Part shown: positions 11,516-24,800 of the stretch, in pieces | Layout of the letters: every line of letters starts with the position of its first letter | How positions within the stretch are numbered: position 1 is the first letter of the stretch | From: Brugia malayi | Taxonomy: Eukaryota; Nematoda; Chromadorea; Rhabditida; Onchocercidae | Reading direction: 5' to 3' | Length of the DNA stretch: 64,000 bases | Assembly: GCF_000002995.4 (NCBI RefSeq) | Contig: NW_025062475.1 | Span: 8,932,187-8,996,186 of the forward strand | Notes under the pieces: generated by a model | What the model saw: only the letters and a program-made list of their open reading frames with translations | Databases searched by the model: none | What the model was told of the DNA's origin: nothing | Program-made: the position numbers and the translations under genes

Positions 11516-13422
11516 ATGCCGATACCTCCACCACCCCCATTACCACCTTCAGTATTACCTGCATTAAGTATTAGGTCAAGCACCACCGCATTGCAGTCAA
11601 AAGCTGATGATCGATCCAAACTACTCAGTGAAATTCAAACAGGTATGAAGTTGCGGAAAACTGTGACCAATGACAGGTCAGCACCAGCTGTCGGAGGAAG
11701 GGTTTCAGGTAAGTAAGCCGCATGAATATAAGTTGAGAAAGAAATACAAATAATGAAAGATGAGTTTAGACATTATGCAAAACAACTGTGATTATAAAAT
11801 TGACGGACGTCATTTTCTTTATAAATTTGACTTTATTTGAATTTTTCCTGCAGATTTATCGGAGACCAATGGCAGAGCTATCACTACTAGCGGATCAAAA
11901 GTTTCTGCAGTTGGGGGAGTTAATAGTCTTTTTGTGAATGGTATCCCGAAGAAGCCCTCTGATAACAAAAGAAATCAAACAAATGTCTTAAGAGGTCTGT
12001 TTTTCTTTTTAAAAAAAAGAAAATTTCATACTGCTACCGGAAATTAATCATAAACTTAAATATCTGATCATTTTTTTATAAAACAAATTAAATGAATTGT
12101 TACATTCAGGTCCGATAACTAGTCCACCGCTTTTACCAAAACCATCTGAAATGCATCCAGCAAAGCCAATAACTCATTCAGAGTCTCAAGAACAGGTAAT
12201 TTTAGAATTATCTATCCAAGCTAACTTTGTTTCATTAATTAAACTAAGTTATGATAAATGCCATTTTGTTGGAATGTTTGACGAACCAACTTATTATTTT
12301 ATATCTATCCGAATACCATTTTACGCATGCCATCTTCAAAAATAAGCTTTATCTTCTTTTCAGCAACTTTTGGCACCATTGACAGAATGTTCTGAAGCTT
12401 CTAGTATATGTCGTCAAACTTCTGTCGGAATAGCAAGTCGTCTAAAACAGTTTAATCAGGTTTGAATTTCGATTCAGTAAGACACTTTCATTTTTATATT
12501 AGATGGTATTTTCATGTCAAATATAAATTCCACTTGTTAGTTTACTTCTGATGAGATTCATTTCTGAACAGAAAATATGGTCTCAGTTGTATATATCTAT
12601 GTACAAAATGTCGTCGATTAAAACGATTCCTTATATTGTTTTTCATTTTCCAAGAGCTTTAGATCAATCGACCGGGATTGGCACCACCAACACCACCATC
12701 ACTCAAAACCAAACCAATTGTTAAAGATATTAAGTCTCCACCGGTGAAGAAAATTCCCGTTCCAGAGCAATTCAAAACTTTGAGACCGAACAGGCCTGCT
12801 AACGATGTATCTTCTTTGCGTCGTTCTGGCAGTTCTGATGTTTGTTAATTTCATTTAGTTTAATTTTATTTTATGAGGAATATAATAGTTGTCTATTTAT
12901 AATGTTGAATAAGTTAATACTCAAGCCACTAATTTTTCCCGTGAAAGAAAAATGATTGTATTTGTGAATTCGGAATTATTACAAATCTTTCACTAATCAC
13001 TCACTTTTTTAGTGTCATTTCAGAATGTAAGGAATTCTCAATCATCACTATCGGATAACCGTAGCACACCTCCATCAAGTACTCCTTTACCCTCGAATCT
13101 ATCTAGTTCGACCAAAATTTCGAAACCAGCATGTCCTCCCCCTCCACCACCTATTCAGGCATCTCGAGTCGGACGTCCAGTGACTAATCCATTCAACCAT
13201 TTCACATCAGTTTCATCCTCCGGAATGCCCCCTAATGTATCAATCGACGAAGACTCACCTCCTCCACCACCACCTCCCCGATTAGCTTCCTGTACTGATC
13301 AAATGGATCGTTTCATCTTCATTCCGATCAGTGAGTTACCACCTCCAGGATTTTTCTCTGGAACAAAAAAAATCTACGAATATCATCCAACACGCAAAAT
13401 TCAAAATGCTCCTTCGCTTTAA
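11516..13422 (+). CDS. wip-1: WIP/verprolin family actin regulator
   Basis: Six exons, 11516-11708, 11854-11994, 12110-12195, 12364-12459, 12663-12839 and 13024-13422, join in frame to 363 residues. The start MPIPPPPPLPPS is the profilin-binding-like proline run at the head of verprolins. It is followed by a WH2 actin-binding motif (SKLLSEIQTGMKLRKTVTND, about residues 37-56). More PPPPPP blocks come in the last exon, and then the WASP-binding tail FIFIPISELPPPGFF. This order is that of vertebrate WIPF1 and worm WIP-1. The protein stabilises WASP and steers Arp2/3 actin assembly in the cytoplasm. The ATG is directly preceded by a TTTTTAG acceptor. The family assignment is firm; the symbol is by analogy. 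Confidence 0.88.
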
Positions 13423-13521
13423 CGTTAATTTTGACTTCAGATAGATTTATTCGATTTCCGCGCTGATTGATCAGTTGTAGTTACTCTACCATGCATCTTC
13501 TGTTTCATTTCACTGTATTTT

Positions 13522-13527
13522 AATAAA
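13522..13527 (+). terminator. Poly(A) signal of the WIP gene
   Basis: AATAAA lies 100 bases after the stop codon of the WIP gene in AT-rich sequence, a plausible cleavage signal. Confidence 0.45.
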
Positions 13528-13740
13528 AACTTTGCATTCATAATGTTGGGGTTATTATGCTTAATTTAAATTGTTACTGAAGGATGGTTGGAATATATTA
13601 AGTCATTTATCTTCATTTTCTTAATAATTTTAAATAAAACCAAATTCCAACAATATAATAGATGCGGGTAGTTATGTTGAAATCCTAACTTCTCTATTTT
13701 ACTGAATTATTTTTCTGCTGTATAACAGTTTTGTTTCGTG

Positions 13741-13950
13741 TTAATTTGGCATCATTATTCTTGGCCTTGGTTTCTGTAAGTAAACTGCTTTATCACTTTG
13801 GTTCTTGATCTGGTAAACATTCGCATTTGTTGAACGAATACGGAATATTGAACTTTGTTTTATAAATAATGCTAAGAAATAGCCGACTATTTCTGGGAGT
13901 AGAATAGTATATGGAATGATGATTAGCTTATCATCTGTTTTGTTGCTCAT
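13741..13950 (-). CDS. Small single-exon ORF with one membrane segment (doubtful)
   Basis: A 69-residue ORF starts with ATG and has one hydrophobic stretch (IVGYFLALFI) followed by a basic tail. I do not recognise it. It sits antisense between two plus-strand genes and has no visible splice partners. It may be a small membrane protein or a chance ORF. Confidence 0.22.
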   Translation of the reverse strand: MSNKTDDKLIIIPYTILLPEIVGYFLALFIKQSSIFRIRSTNANVYQIKNQSDKAVYLQKPRPRIMMPN

Positions 13951-14387
13951 TTCAAAGGAAAGGTAACAGAGTTACTGAAAGTTGTATTTTAAGGTGCTTT
14001 CCTAGAAAAGAACTAACTGGAGTTTAGACAATGTCATGCTATTTTTGAACTAGTTTTGATAATATAAGATGTGCACTATAATTTTGCCTTTCGCCGATTT
14101 TTAGATTTCTTAATCAGATGTGCTTGCATTTCATTGATAAAACTGCATGAATTTGCAATCCAAACAACTGACATGAAGCAAGTTTCTTTTCTATTTTTGG
14201 GAATTATTTTAAGTTCACAAAGTGCTAGGAAGCGGAGTAAATGGAGAGTAAAAATTCTTAAGTTTCAGAACTAGAATGTCATAGAATAAGCGGGCAAAAA
14301 AATATTTAAAAGATCTTATATTGGGAGTGTTTAGAGTTTTTGCAAACAGAAAACCCTTATTATTTGCGCAAAACTATTCTTTCTCAG

Positions 14388-17300
14388 GATTGACGTTGAT
14401 GGCTTGGAAGTTTACTTCCCTTATGACTACATCTATCCAGAACAAATTCTCTACATGAGTGAATTAAAAAAAACCTTGGATGCTAAGGTAAACTTTCCGT
14501 GGAATTCCACTAACTTATGTGCTTAGTTTTTTTAATTATATCCTTACTCTGAAATAGATCGTAGTTTTTTTTTTTTTTTTCATTGTAAAACGAAACTATT
14601 ATTTATAGGAATATCAATTACAGGGACACTGTTTACTGGAAATGCCGTCAGGTACAGGTAAGACTGTCTCATTGCTGTCACTTGTAATAGCTTACATGCT
14701 GCGATTTCCGGACCATCTGGACAAACTGGTCTATTGTTCCCGAACAATTCCAGAAATTGAAAAATGTGTTGAAGAACTTCGCAATCTTTTCAAATATTAC
14801 GAGCAGTGTGATGGTGTTGGTATTTTTTTTTTTTTTTTTGTTTGTCAGAAATAGAAACATATGGAAGGAAAGAGGGAGACTTGGTTTCTGTAGGAAGTTA
14901 GCCATAAATTTGGGGAACTGTCAAAAACACTTCCTTTTGTAAGGAGCTAAAACCGACAACAAATTTGTGTATAAAGAAAGTTTACAGTTTTGGATATCGT
15001 ATCACTTTTCATTTGTTTAAGAAACCACCATCTTTATTTGCGGTAGCTCTTTCTGCTCGAAAAAATTTATGCATTAACGAATCGGTATCTTCGCTGCGGC
15101 AAGGTTCTCTAGTTGATGGAGCTTGTCAGAAGTAAGTTCTACAATAGGCTTGTTTCCAATTTGTAGTTTAAATTTTATACAAAAATTATTTCTTCTTAGG
15201 ACAGTAATTAATCATTTGGTTGTTTTATAATGCTGAATTAAGGTTGACAGCAAGTTTTGTGCGCGCTAAACGTAGGCTTCGTCCGGACTTACCGTGTTGC
15301 GCATTCTTCGAGAAGTTAGATGAACAAAAAGATTTCAATTATCCTGATGGTGTATACAATTTGGTATGTTTGCTAATTAACTAGTTCTTTAAGGGTTCAG
15401 TTTTTATATGCTGGAGATAACTTAATTAATCTGATGTAAACTCATTTTTTGTTGAAATTTAATAATATGAATGAAAGGAATGTAATGGTTGAAGCATTTT
15501 CTGTTAAATTCTTTCTTTTACAATTTTTTTGCAGCAAAATTTGAGAAAATTGGGCCAGCAGAAAGGAATCTGTCCGTATTTTTTGTCACGCAATGTTGTC
15601 GATCGTGCACATATTGTTGTCTATTCTTATCATTACATCTTGGATCCAAAAATTGCCGAATTGGTTTCAAAAAATTTTAGCCGTCACTCATGTGTTGTTT
15701 TCGATGAAGCTCACAACATCGGTTTATAATCTTTTTAAATTCATGGACAGTCGAGAAGTTTGCTATCTTAATTTGAAAAATTTGTAACGTGGAAACAAGA
15801 CATACACTGTTGACAATTGTTTTCGCTATTTCGAAAACGCTGGCTTTTCCAATGATATTTGTAATCAGGATTGACTTCATGAAGCATAAAGAAAAGATTC
15901 AGATAATATTTTTTTATCATGAAGAAAATATTTTTCAGACAATGTTTTTTAGTCATAAAGAAAACATTTTTCAGATAATGTTTGCATAGAGTCAATGAGT
16001 GTGTCCTTAACAAAAACAACAGTTGAAAAAGCGACGCAGAAGCTAGGTATACTTGAGGAGCATGTGCAAAGGTAATGAAATCGTGAAGTGCGTACATTAA
16101 TGCTTTCCGGTTAAACTCTTCATTTCAAATTCATTTCATGAATTTTTTTTTTTTGCTTTGTGAACTGGTCTGATGATGTACTTCAAAAATATTTTATTCT
16201 TGTAAAAGTTTGTTCACTAGAAACACATAACTCACAATTTAACAAATTTAACTAAATTATAGGATTGTTTCAAATAGAACATTAAATATTTTTCAGGTTG
16301 AGGGAGGAAAACAGTGAGCAATTACGGGTAGAGTATGATCGTTTAGTTGAAGGACTGAGGCGTATCGAAGAGGAACGTACGAACGATCAAATTTTAGCAA
16401 ATCCTGGTTTACTTTTTATCTTATTGTTTTTCAAAAATTTCCTTCTATATAAATCTAAAAGAATTTCACTGATTTAATTTTCAGTTTTGCCTGATATGAT
16501 TTTGAAAGAAGCAGTGCCCGGAACAATACGAAATGCGTTACATTTTATTTCTTTTTTGCGTCGTTTCAATGAATATCTGAAACATCGGATGCGAACGAAG
16601 ACGGTTCTGATTGAAAGTCCTGCTGCATTCCTTCGCGATATTAATGATTTAATGCATATTGATCGAAGGCCACTCAGGTTTTCTAGTGATTATTTTCATT
16701 CTTTTACTTTCAACTTGTAATCTGATTATTTTTTCCTTCCTTATTCAGATTCGGTTCCGGTCTTTTAAGTGATGTTCGTTTTAACTGTTTTGTTCTACAT
16801 AAATTGACGATGTGACAGCAATGTGTTAAAAGAAGGAAACGAATCCGAATGAGGATGATCTAAGTATGAGCTTAAATTTTTGGATGATTCCGTCTATATA
16901 AAGTTACTGAATAGGCAGATTGAAGAAGAAATTCTTGAAATAAATTAATATGTTGGAGCAGAAAGGTCCTGTTTGCTAAAGAAAAAATTTTCCAATTTCT
17001 TGTTAAGTTGGTGCAAAAGTTATTACCTTTTTTCTAAATTTGAACTTTACTATTTGACACAAATAAATGTTACCAAATTTCATGTCATTTTAATGCTAAT
17101 TTCTTCTGTTAATTTTTCAACTCATTTTTTTAATCTTATTATTTCTCTCTTCCTTGTTTTTCTTCTAGTTCTTCTTCACTATAGACCAAAAAACTGTATT
17201 GGGCAAAAGGCAAATGCACTAACTCCTTTTCTTTTTTTGAAAGCAAAATGGTCATAAAGCAATGGAGACAAATCGGAATTAGCATATGATTGAGAAACCA

Positions 17301-20300
17301 CTGATGAATATAATTACGGTTATGTTTTGCAATGGAGAAAGGAATCTTATAATGTAATAATGAAATATTCATTGGAGTTTGCGTATAACTCCACGAAAAG
17401 TTGTCAATGAACTGAACGTCAGTTATTTGAAAATCTTTTGGTATTTGGTGCAAATTGGACAGGTGAAATTCAGCAATTAGATGTCTGTCAGTAATTAAAC
17501 AAGTCATTTTGATTTATTGTATTCTCGTATTTTTAATAATAGCTAACCTCACTTTACTAGATTATGGTTTATGATACGACACAAAATAAATTATATCTTT
17601 ATGCGCAAAAACTCTGAAGTAGTTCCCAAAGTAAAACTTAAACTTAAGAATGGTTATATTTATACAGTTACATTTGAGAAGTATAACCAGTAAGTCGATG
17701 AGATGTGCGGGAAATTATAGCAACTTCATTCAGCATCGGTCAGTAGAAATAGCTTGGTAATTCACCTGATGATAGCACATACAAATATTTGAAAAGAATT
17801 GGGTAATAAGATTTTTCCTCGTCATCCAACCGTTTGACTAAATTTCAACAATAGTTTACGGATGAGTTGGATGCGGAATTTTTATAGAATTTTGAAATGT
17901 TAATTAAACCCCATCTATATTAATTAATAAATATAATTTAAGTCGAGTTTGGATTTCACGACTCGAAAACATTATTACTTTTGCACCAACTTAACAATAT
18001 AAATTCAGATATTATCAACATTATGCCTTTTAAATAAAGGCTGTTGCTATATTTAACAACCGTCTCTTATTTTCTGATTTTTTTCTTATTTGATAAATGC
18101 AATGTTTAAACCGTATTTAAATGGTATAAGATTTCTTTAGATTCTGTGCAGAACGGTTTGCATCATTAACACGAACTTTGGAGCTGGCTGATATATCAGA
18201 CTTCAGCTCATTAGTGCTAATTACAAATTTTGCAACTCTTGTGAGTACCTATGCACGAGGTATATTTTTATTAGTTTCGGTTATTAGTACGGTTCATTTT
18301 TGGGTACACTTTTTGTATTTCTTAATACATGTTCTTATCCCTTTTTTCCAGGTTTTACAATTGTAATTGAACCACTGGATGAGAAGAGTGGTACTAGCCA
18401 TAGCTGTACGCTACATTTAAGTTGTATGGATGCCTCAGTTGCTATTCGTCCTATTTTTCAACGGTATCATACAGTTGTCATCACTTCAGGGGTAGGAATT
18501 CCAAAGTTACTTTTTAGCTAAAGAGTGCATTAGGCAGTGGCAATGTTATTTCTTTCTTATATGAGATTATATAAATTATATTAAATCATTATCAGCTATT
18601 CCTAATCACATATATGCTAAAATAATAGTGGAGTGCTTATTGTATCGTACAATGAATGAATGGTATGAGTTTAACTCTTTTAATGGAATTTGTTTTCATT
18701 TTTGAAAAAAAAAAGAAGCTTGAAGCCCATTTACAAAATAAATGCAGACTTTGTCGCCACTGGATATGTACCCGAAAATTCTGGACTTTGATCCAGCGAT
18801 TATGGCAAGCTTATCAATGACACTAGCGAGACCATGTATTGCTCCACTAATTGTTTCAAAAGGTTCTGTTGCTTATGCACACAGTTCGTGTCTTTAGTAA
18901 TTTCATTATTTAATGCTACTTCAACTGCTACTATAATTTGTGTCTTTTATCATTTATCACAATGGTTTTACTATAAATTCATTACAGGCAATGATCAAGT
19001 TGCAATGACATCTCGTTTTGAGTCTCGGGAAGATGCTGCTGTAATCCGGAATTACGGGAGTCTTGTTTTGGAACTTGCTTCTCTGGTACCAGATGGTGTT
19101 GTTGTTTTTTTTACCAGTTATCTTTATATGGAAAATGTTATTTCAACGTGGTATGATCAGGTATTTATGTTCTATAGCATAGCAGAATCTATCTGATTTT
19201 AAGATTCAATTTCAGTGAAACAATATTTCAACAATATATTTTCAAATGTTAATTCTATAAATTATCATTTATCTCTGTTCTTGCAGGGCATTATTGATGA
19301 ATTATTGAAATACAAACTTTTGTTTATTGAAACAACCGATGCGCTCGAAACAAGTATTGCTTTAGAGAAATATGTGGAAGCATGTGACTGTGGTAGGGGA
19401 GCTATATTCTTTTCTGTTGCAAGGGGAAAGGTATTTCATTAATCTTGGTTTTGCTTATGAAAGAACTTTTTATAAGTGGTTCTTTTTTTTTTTTATTGAA
19501 ATGTTGGAATTTAGTTGAAATATATTTCTTATATAATTATTTAATTCATTTTTACTCAAAAACCGAAAACAACAGGTATCAGAAGGGATTGATTTCTCGC
19601 ATCATCTCGGCCGTGCCGTCATAATGCTTGGCGTTCCATATGTATATACCGAAAGTCGGATATTGCGAGCGCGCCTAGAATATTTGCGAGAACAGTTGGG
19701 AATAAGGTCGATTATCGTTTCGTAATTGCGAAAATAGCAGGCATTCAAGAGAAACACTATTTTAAAGTTGGAAAATATAGGAAGAAGATAAAAATTGAAG
19801 TTTTTATGACGAAACAATAGTCGATTTTCATGAAAACTCGATGGAAACATCTGTTTTCCCTATCATATGAAATTTTAGGGAAAATGATTTTCTAACATTT
19901 GATGCAATGCGTCAGGCAGCACAATGTATGGGTCGTGCACTAAGAGGTAAAAGTGATTATGGTTTGATGGTATTCGCTGATAAAGTTAGTTTTTCCTGTT
20001 TTAATAGAAGTTTTCAAACTTGAAAGTTTTTCGTGTATAACTTTTACTTATATTGGAAGTCAAGTTTTTTTAGTCCTTTTTCATTTTGCAATAACTTGCT
20101 GAAATATTTACAAAAATTATATTTTAGAGGTTTTCACGGAAAGATAAGATGGGCAAACTTCCTCGTTGGATTCAGGAATATATAACTCCAGGCAATGTCA
20201 ACCTCAGCATTGAAGAAGCTGTTATAATAGCAAGAAAGTATGATTTTTGAATATTTCATATTAATATGCATAAATTGTATTAATTATGAAGTAGTTGTAA

Positions 20301-20530
20301 AATATCGTTTTGAAATTTTTTCAAAGGTTGTTGGGATAATAGTCTTTCTGAAATTTTTGTAACTCAGAGAGTAAGTAATCAATAGCATTTTTTGTAGATG
20401 GTTCCCATTAATGGCACAGTCGTTCACTAAAGAGCATCAGCTGGGAATTTCATTGCTTACTGAAGAAATGCTTCGCGAAAAAGAGTTGTTGGGGAAAAAA
20501 TTTGGCCATGTTTTAGAGGAGGTTGATTAA
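14388..20530 (+). CDS. xpd-1: XPD/ERCC2 helicase, TFIIH subunit
   Basis: At least 17 exons: 14388-14487, 14624-14813, 15022-15131, 15243-15363, 15535-15721, 15975-16071, 16297-16406, 16485-16677, 18141-18259, 18352-18491, 18748-18862, 18988-19160, 19287-19430, 19576-19706, 19879-19984, 20128-20237, 20398-20530. They give about 760 residues, the length of human XPD. Visible motifs are Walker A MPSGTGKT, four Fe-S cysteines (RKNLC, DGAC, PCCAF, GICPYF), the DEAH box [14 protein letters not shown], and motif VI in [21 protein letters not shown] unwinds DNA in nucleotide excision repair and anchors the CAK kinase in TFIIH. The exon with the first two codons was not found; exon 14388 needs an upstream exon ending in phase 2. 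The 14813-to-15022 join is out of phase as read. All other joins agree. Confidence 0.92.
15887..15980 (+). repeat. Three copies of a 36-bp unit covering a 3' splice site
   Basis: In the XPD intron before exon 15975, a unit with ATAAAGAAAA-like sequence, a TTTTTCAG-like end and ATAATGTTT occurs three times. The three CAG sites are at 15900-15902, 15936-15938 and 15972-15974, exactly 36 bases apart. Only the third acceptor keeps the XPD frame; using either of the first two gives an early stop. Confidence 0.85.
17006..17991. mobile_element. Mariner-type element with terminal inverted repeats, non-autonomous or decayed
   Basis: Within the largest XPD intron (16678-18140), AGTTGGTGCAAAAGT begins at 17006 and its inverted copy ends at 17991. 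Both are flanked by TA (17004-17005 and 17992-17993), the target duplication of Tc1/mariner elements. The inverted repeat resembles the TTGGTGCAAAAGT end known from mariner elements of animals. The inside is about 0.95 kb, close to the length needed for a transposase, but I could not find the D,D34D motifs or other transposase blocks on either strand. It is therefore either very decayed or a non-autonomous relative. Confidence 0.65.
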
Positions 20531-21811
20531 TAAAAGTGAAATGTATGTTTGCATCTTCGAGACCAAACATTTCATTTTGAAATGGAATATGAAAACCAGG
20601 AATGGCGGACTTTTTCAAATGAAGTATGGATCATTTCTGTCAAGAATTTTCAAAAATCCTGAAAATAGAAACTATCTGTTTATGTCAATTACCTTTGATA
20701 GAAATTCATAGATTTCATAGAGTTCTGTTTATGTATACTATGTCTATTTAAGAAAGTAATGAAGGCCTTTTATCTGAGGACATATTCTGGGAAAAGTAGG
20801 TTTTAGTTCAAAAACTGGTAAAACAAATTAAACTAATTTATAATTTGTTTCCTTTATTTTCCTTCAATCTAATGGACAGATTTTATTTTACGCATTCCTG
20901 CTACTTCAACCAAGTTCTATTTTGTTTCGTGATAAAATCTTTATAGCAAATTTTGAAGATTTCTTTACATTTATATGTATTTGTTGTTCTGTTTCATCTC
21001 ATCGATATTTAGCAGCATTTGGCGAATACCGTAACTTTACTGCCCTTTACACAAGGTTAAACGGGTCTCATTTATTGATTCATATAGTGCAAGGAAGTTC
21101 TTTTTTACTGTTTGCCTTTTCCAGATAAAACAGACTTGGTTAAAGTTGTTTATTGGCTTAATTTTTTTTCCTAAACTTGTTTTGAAACATCTGTGGTTGG
21201 TTCCCATTATCCATTGTTTATTTAGAGAAACCGTTTTTGCCAATTTCCCTCAGCTGCTGTCCCTTTTCATTTTGTTTAATTAAATGAAAAATAAATATGT
21301 TATCATTTTCCGAACAATATTTTAACGTGGCTAGCAGCCATATGATTGATTTTTATGAAACATAGCAGTATATGCATACGAAATTCCATCATTGTAGAAT
21401 TTCATATATATGTTATATTCTTACGTTTGGCACTTATACACTAACAATCTTAACTCCATAAGCCATTCTTCAAATGTATTTAGTGGCTGTTAAATACACT
21501 TAGATATATCTGGTGTCCTTTTCAAAATCGCAGCTTCATTCGGACTGCAATCCTCACTGAAATGACCCGTGCATGAAGAGCTATAAGCACTGAAAAGAAT
21601 GCAGTTGTTGGAATGAAGTGTAATATGCCTCTCGTCTCGGAAACAAATCGCAGTTCTCAAGCGCTAATGTCCAATTGCCACCATTGTGGAATTTTGTAAC
21701 GATTGTTGTTTGTAATAATTTCTTTTACCGAACCATTTCCTTCAGGAATTGATGATTTGGCGAATATTTTTGCTTTGATTGTGTGCGCATAGTCTCTGAT
21801 ATGATAGAAAT
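20531..21811. other. Intergenic region between XPD and the ARAP-like gene
   Basis: No coding stretch is recognisable. It should contain the XPD 3' end and the promoter or leader of the ARAP-like gene, which lies on the same strand. Confidence 0.45.
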
Positions 21812-24800
21812 ATGGTGTCGACTCAAGACCGGCCAACTCCCGCACCACGGGTCAGTTTAACCGACCGAAAGCCACTTGTACCAAATCGTGCCTTGAAACC
21901 AACAGTTACTCGAAATTCTTTTATTACCTTACATGATGCAACTAGAAGGATATCAAATTCATGGTTGCATCATACTCATCTGCCGATCCAAAATTTATCA
22001 TCAAGAAGAAATTTACGCCGTGTCAAATCTTTGTCCGCTATCCGAAAGACGGTGAAAACAAATATTAAAAGATCTGCTTCACTGATCATTCAGGATACTG
22101 ATTATTCTAAAAATAAAAATAAATCAATATTGGGTTTGAAAGATCCAGAAGGTTGCGTTGCAAGGATTGCAAAAATGCTGGATTCGGTAATTTCCGGGGA
22201 TGCAACTTCCGCAATGAGATCAGCAGAGGAGCAGAGAGGTTCCTCAATAAATATAAATTTAGTAGCAAGACATAATTTCTGTACTGGAAGATCAAAATAT
22301 TTGTTGAAGGGTCGCACTATTTTTGATGCTGTGAATGAAAGTCACAGTAATATTTCGGTAATCTCCGGTTCAGAGAATGTTTCACGGTGTGGTTTGTGGA
22401 ACTCAGGATATATCGGTCTTGAAGCCTATTTGAGCATGGTGGAATTACTCCATGATGATGTCTCGTCAAACAGTGGGTAACTTTTTAATGCTTTTGATAT
22501 TTGTTGTTATATATATTCATATCTATGTGCCAGTTAGTTTCAGACGTGAAAGAAGTTTCGATTCTTCCGGCAAATGTTCTGATGCTGGCAGTCTTAAAAA
22601 TTCAACCTTGATTACACATTCTTGGAATGAAAACAAGAAGATGAATGACCGAGACATTTTAGAGGATAAATTGCTGTTGTCGGCATGGGCTGAAGTCATC
22701 ATCTGCAAGAAAGAATATGGAAAACTATGGATTGTTGTCGAAGAAGGCGCTCTGGCTGGTTGGATTACTAACACTAAAGTATAATTCAGTTCATTCTTTT
22801 GTTATACTTCTGAAGATGAAATAATTAGAATACATCAAAGTAAATCATATTTGCAAATAAATTAAAACTGTTGGAAGGCTAATCAGAATAATGTTCGGTC
22901 CACATCGTTTTAGGAGCACACAAAACCGTCCTGAAAAGTGTGGAGAGAAGTAGAACAAAACTAATGTAAAATGAAAAGTTGAATTTTTTACTGAACAAAA
23001 AACTTTTTGAAATCTGTTCATACTAACAATATTATTTTCGAAATGTTTATATAACTTTTAAAAAAACTGCGAAGAAAAACCCACACATTTATGAACAAGG
23101 GTAATGAATTTTGATTACATCAAAGGCTTCTAATTAATCAGTAATCAGATATGTCGAAATCTATTTAATATTTATATTTGCATAAATCTAGTAATTGGAT
23201 TTAATGACAGAGCAATCAAAATAACAAAGATTTAAAAGTACAACGGTAACAAGTTACAATCTTTATAGAAAAAACAATCAAATCAACTGATAAAGTTAAT
23301 TTATTTTGCCGTGCAAAACGTTAAATGATAAGTGCACTTTGTCTCGTGTTTTTATATTCACGGCAAATTTTTCAGAATTTTAGTTCTAATCTCATTTAAT
23401 AGAAAAACCATTCCTGCTGCTGTAATAGTGTACAGTAAAGCTTACTTGTTTTAGGATGGCGATCCTGTAGTTGGTCCCTACTATCTGAAAAACATTTTGT
23501 ATGTTGGGAAAAATCCAGTAAATGGTTCTGTTGAGTTACATATCCGGGAAAATTTTTTGTGCAGTCATTGGACAAATCTTAAACTCAAAATGGTTGCCGA
23601 AGTAGAGAAGTGGATTTTGGATATTGTAAAAGTAAGTGGTTTTTTGGTTGCTTTTTAATTCAATAAAAAGTTGCTTAGTTCGAATTCTTTAATAAAGCAT
23701 TCATTGCAAGTTTATAGTGTATCATGCCGAAAAATGAATTGTTACTGTACAGTCTAAGGAGTCTAAGTGCGGGAGGCAGTGTATGGATACGTCAGGGAAC
23801 AGCGTGCGCTTGGTCAAGCGGTTGGATGTTCCTCGATGGAGTTAGTTTCAAGTTTGGACGGACTAAGTTGCATTAGCATTTATGTAATACTATCCGGTTT
23901 TTATATACCTAAGTTGCATTAGTATTTATGTAATACTATCCGATCTTTAATTAATACAATTAATTTCAAATTTTCCGTAGTAAACTGAAGAAATTGCAGC
24001 ACAAATTATATTACGCATTGGATAGTTGTACTATATTGTTTGAACTTGATATACGTAAATTTGTTGGAATGAAAAGTATACTAAGCAAAGTTGATTGGTG
24101 TGCATCGGTTGTTGGTTCAATGAAAGGGCCATTCCTTCTGTTACAAGAAGGAGGGTTTGTCTTTTTTCAAAATATAAAACTTTAAAATATTTCTATGAAA
24201 CATTCACTTTTAATTTGTAGATTCTTTTAGTTCGAAATACGTTTTTAAAATATGAGAAACTATAAACAAAAATCGGAAATCATTTTCCAGTCTTGTTTAT
24301 AGTTCTTTATTTGTACAAGCGGAGTATGATTCGGCTACTTTAACGTGGATTGATTTACTAAATCATCAGATGGAATGTAGTGGCTATCGGTTGGAGGACT
24401 CGAAGTTAACATCAGATGATGTTCCTGTTATTGTTGATAAGTAAGCTTATGATCGAAAGTACTAAATGCTAAGGTTTACTAAGGAGTAAATTCTAATTTC
24501 TAGAGAAAAAAAAGTGGATGAATTTTATTTTCAACAAAACAGTTAAAACATTACTGCTGTTTATGACATTTTTATGACAACCAATTACATTTCAATTTGC
24601 AGGTGTATAAAGTTCATTTCCACATATGGTCTTCTACAACCCGGTTTATATCGTCGGAATGGTCCTAATGTTGAAGTTCGTTCACTTCTAGCTGAATTCA
24701 GAAAAGGCAAGTTTTCTTAAATTTTTTACTTTTAAGAAATTTTAAATATATGAATTTTGTTATTCTTTGCTTCATTATTTTCGTATTTTTTTCATTTCGT

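Noticed and set aside
17139..17507. 122-codon minus ORF inside the mariner-like element
   Set aside because: I looked for transposase blocks (helix-turn-helix, D,D34D, HDNA motifs) and found none.
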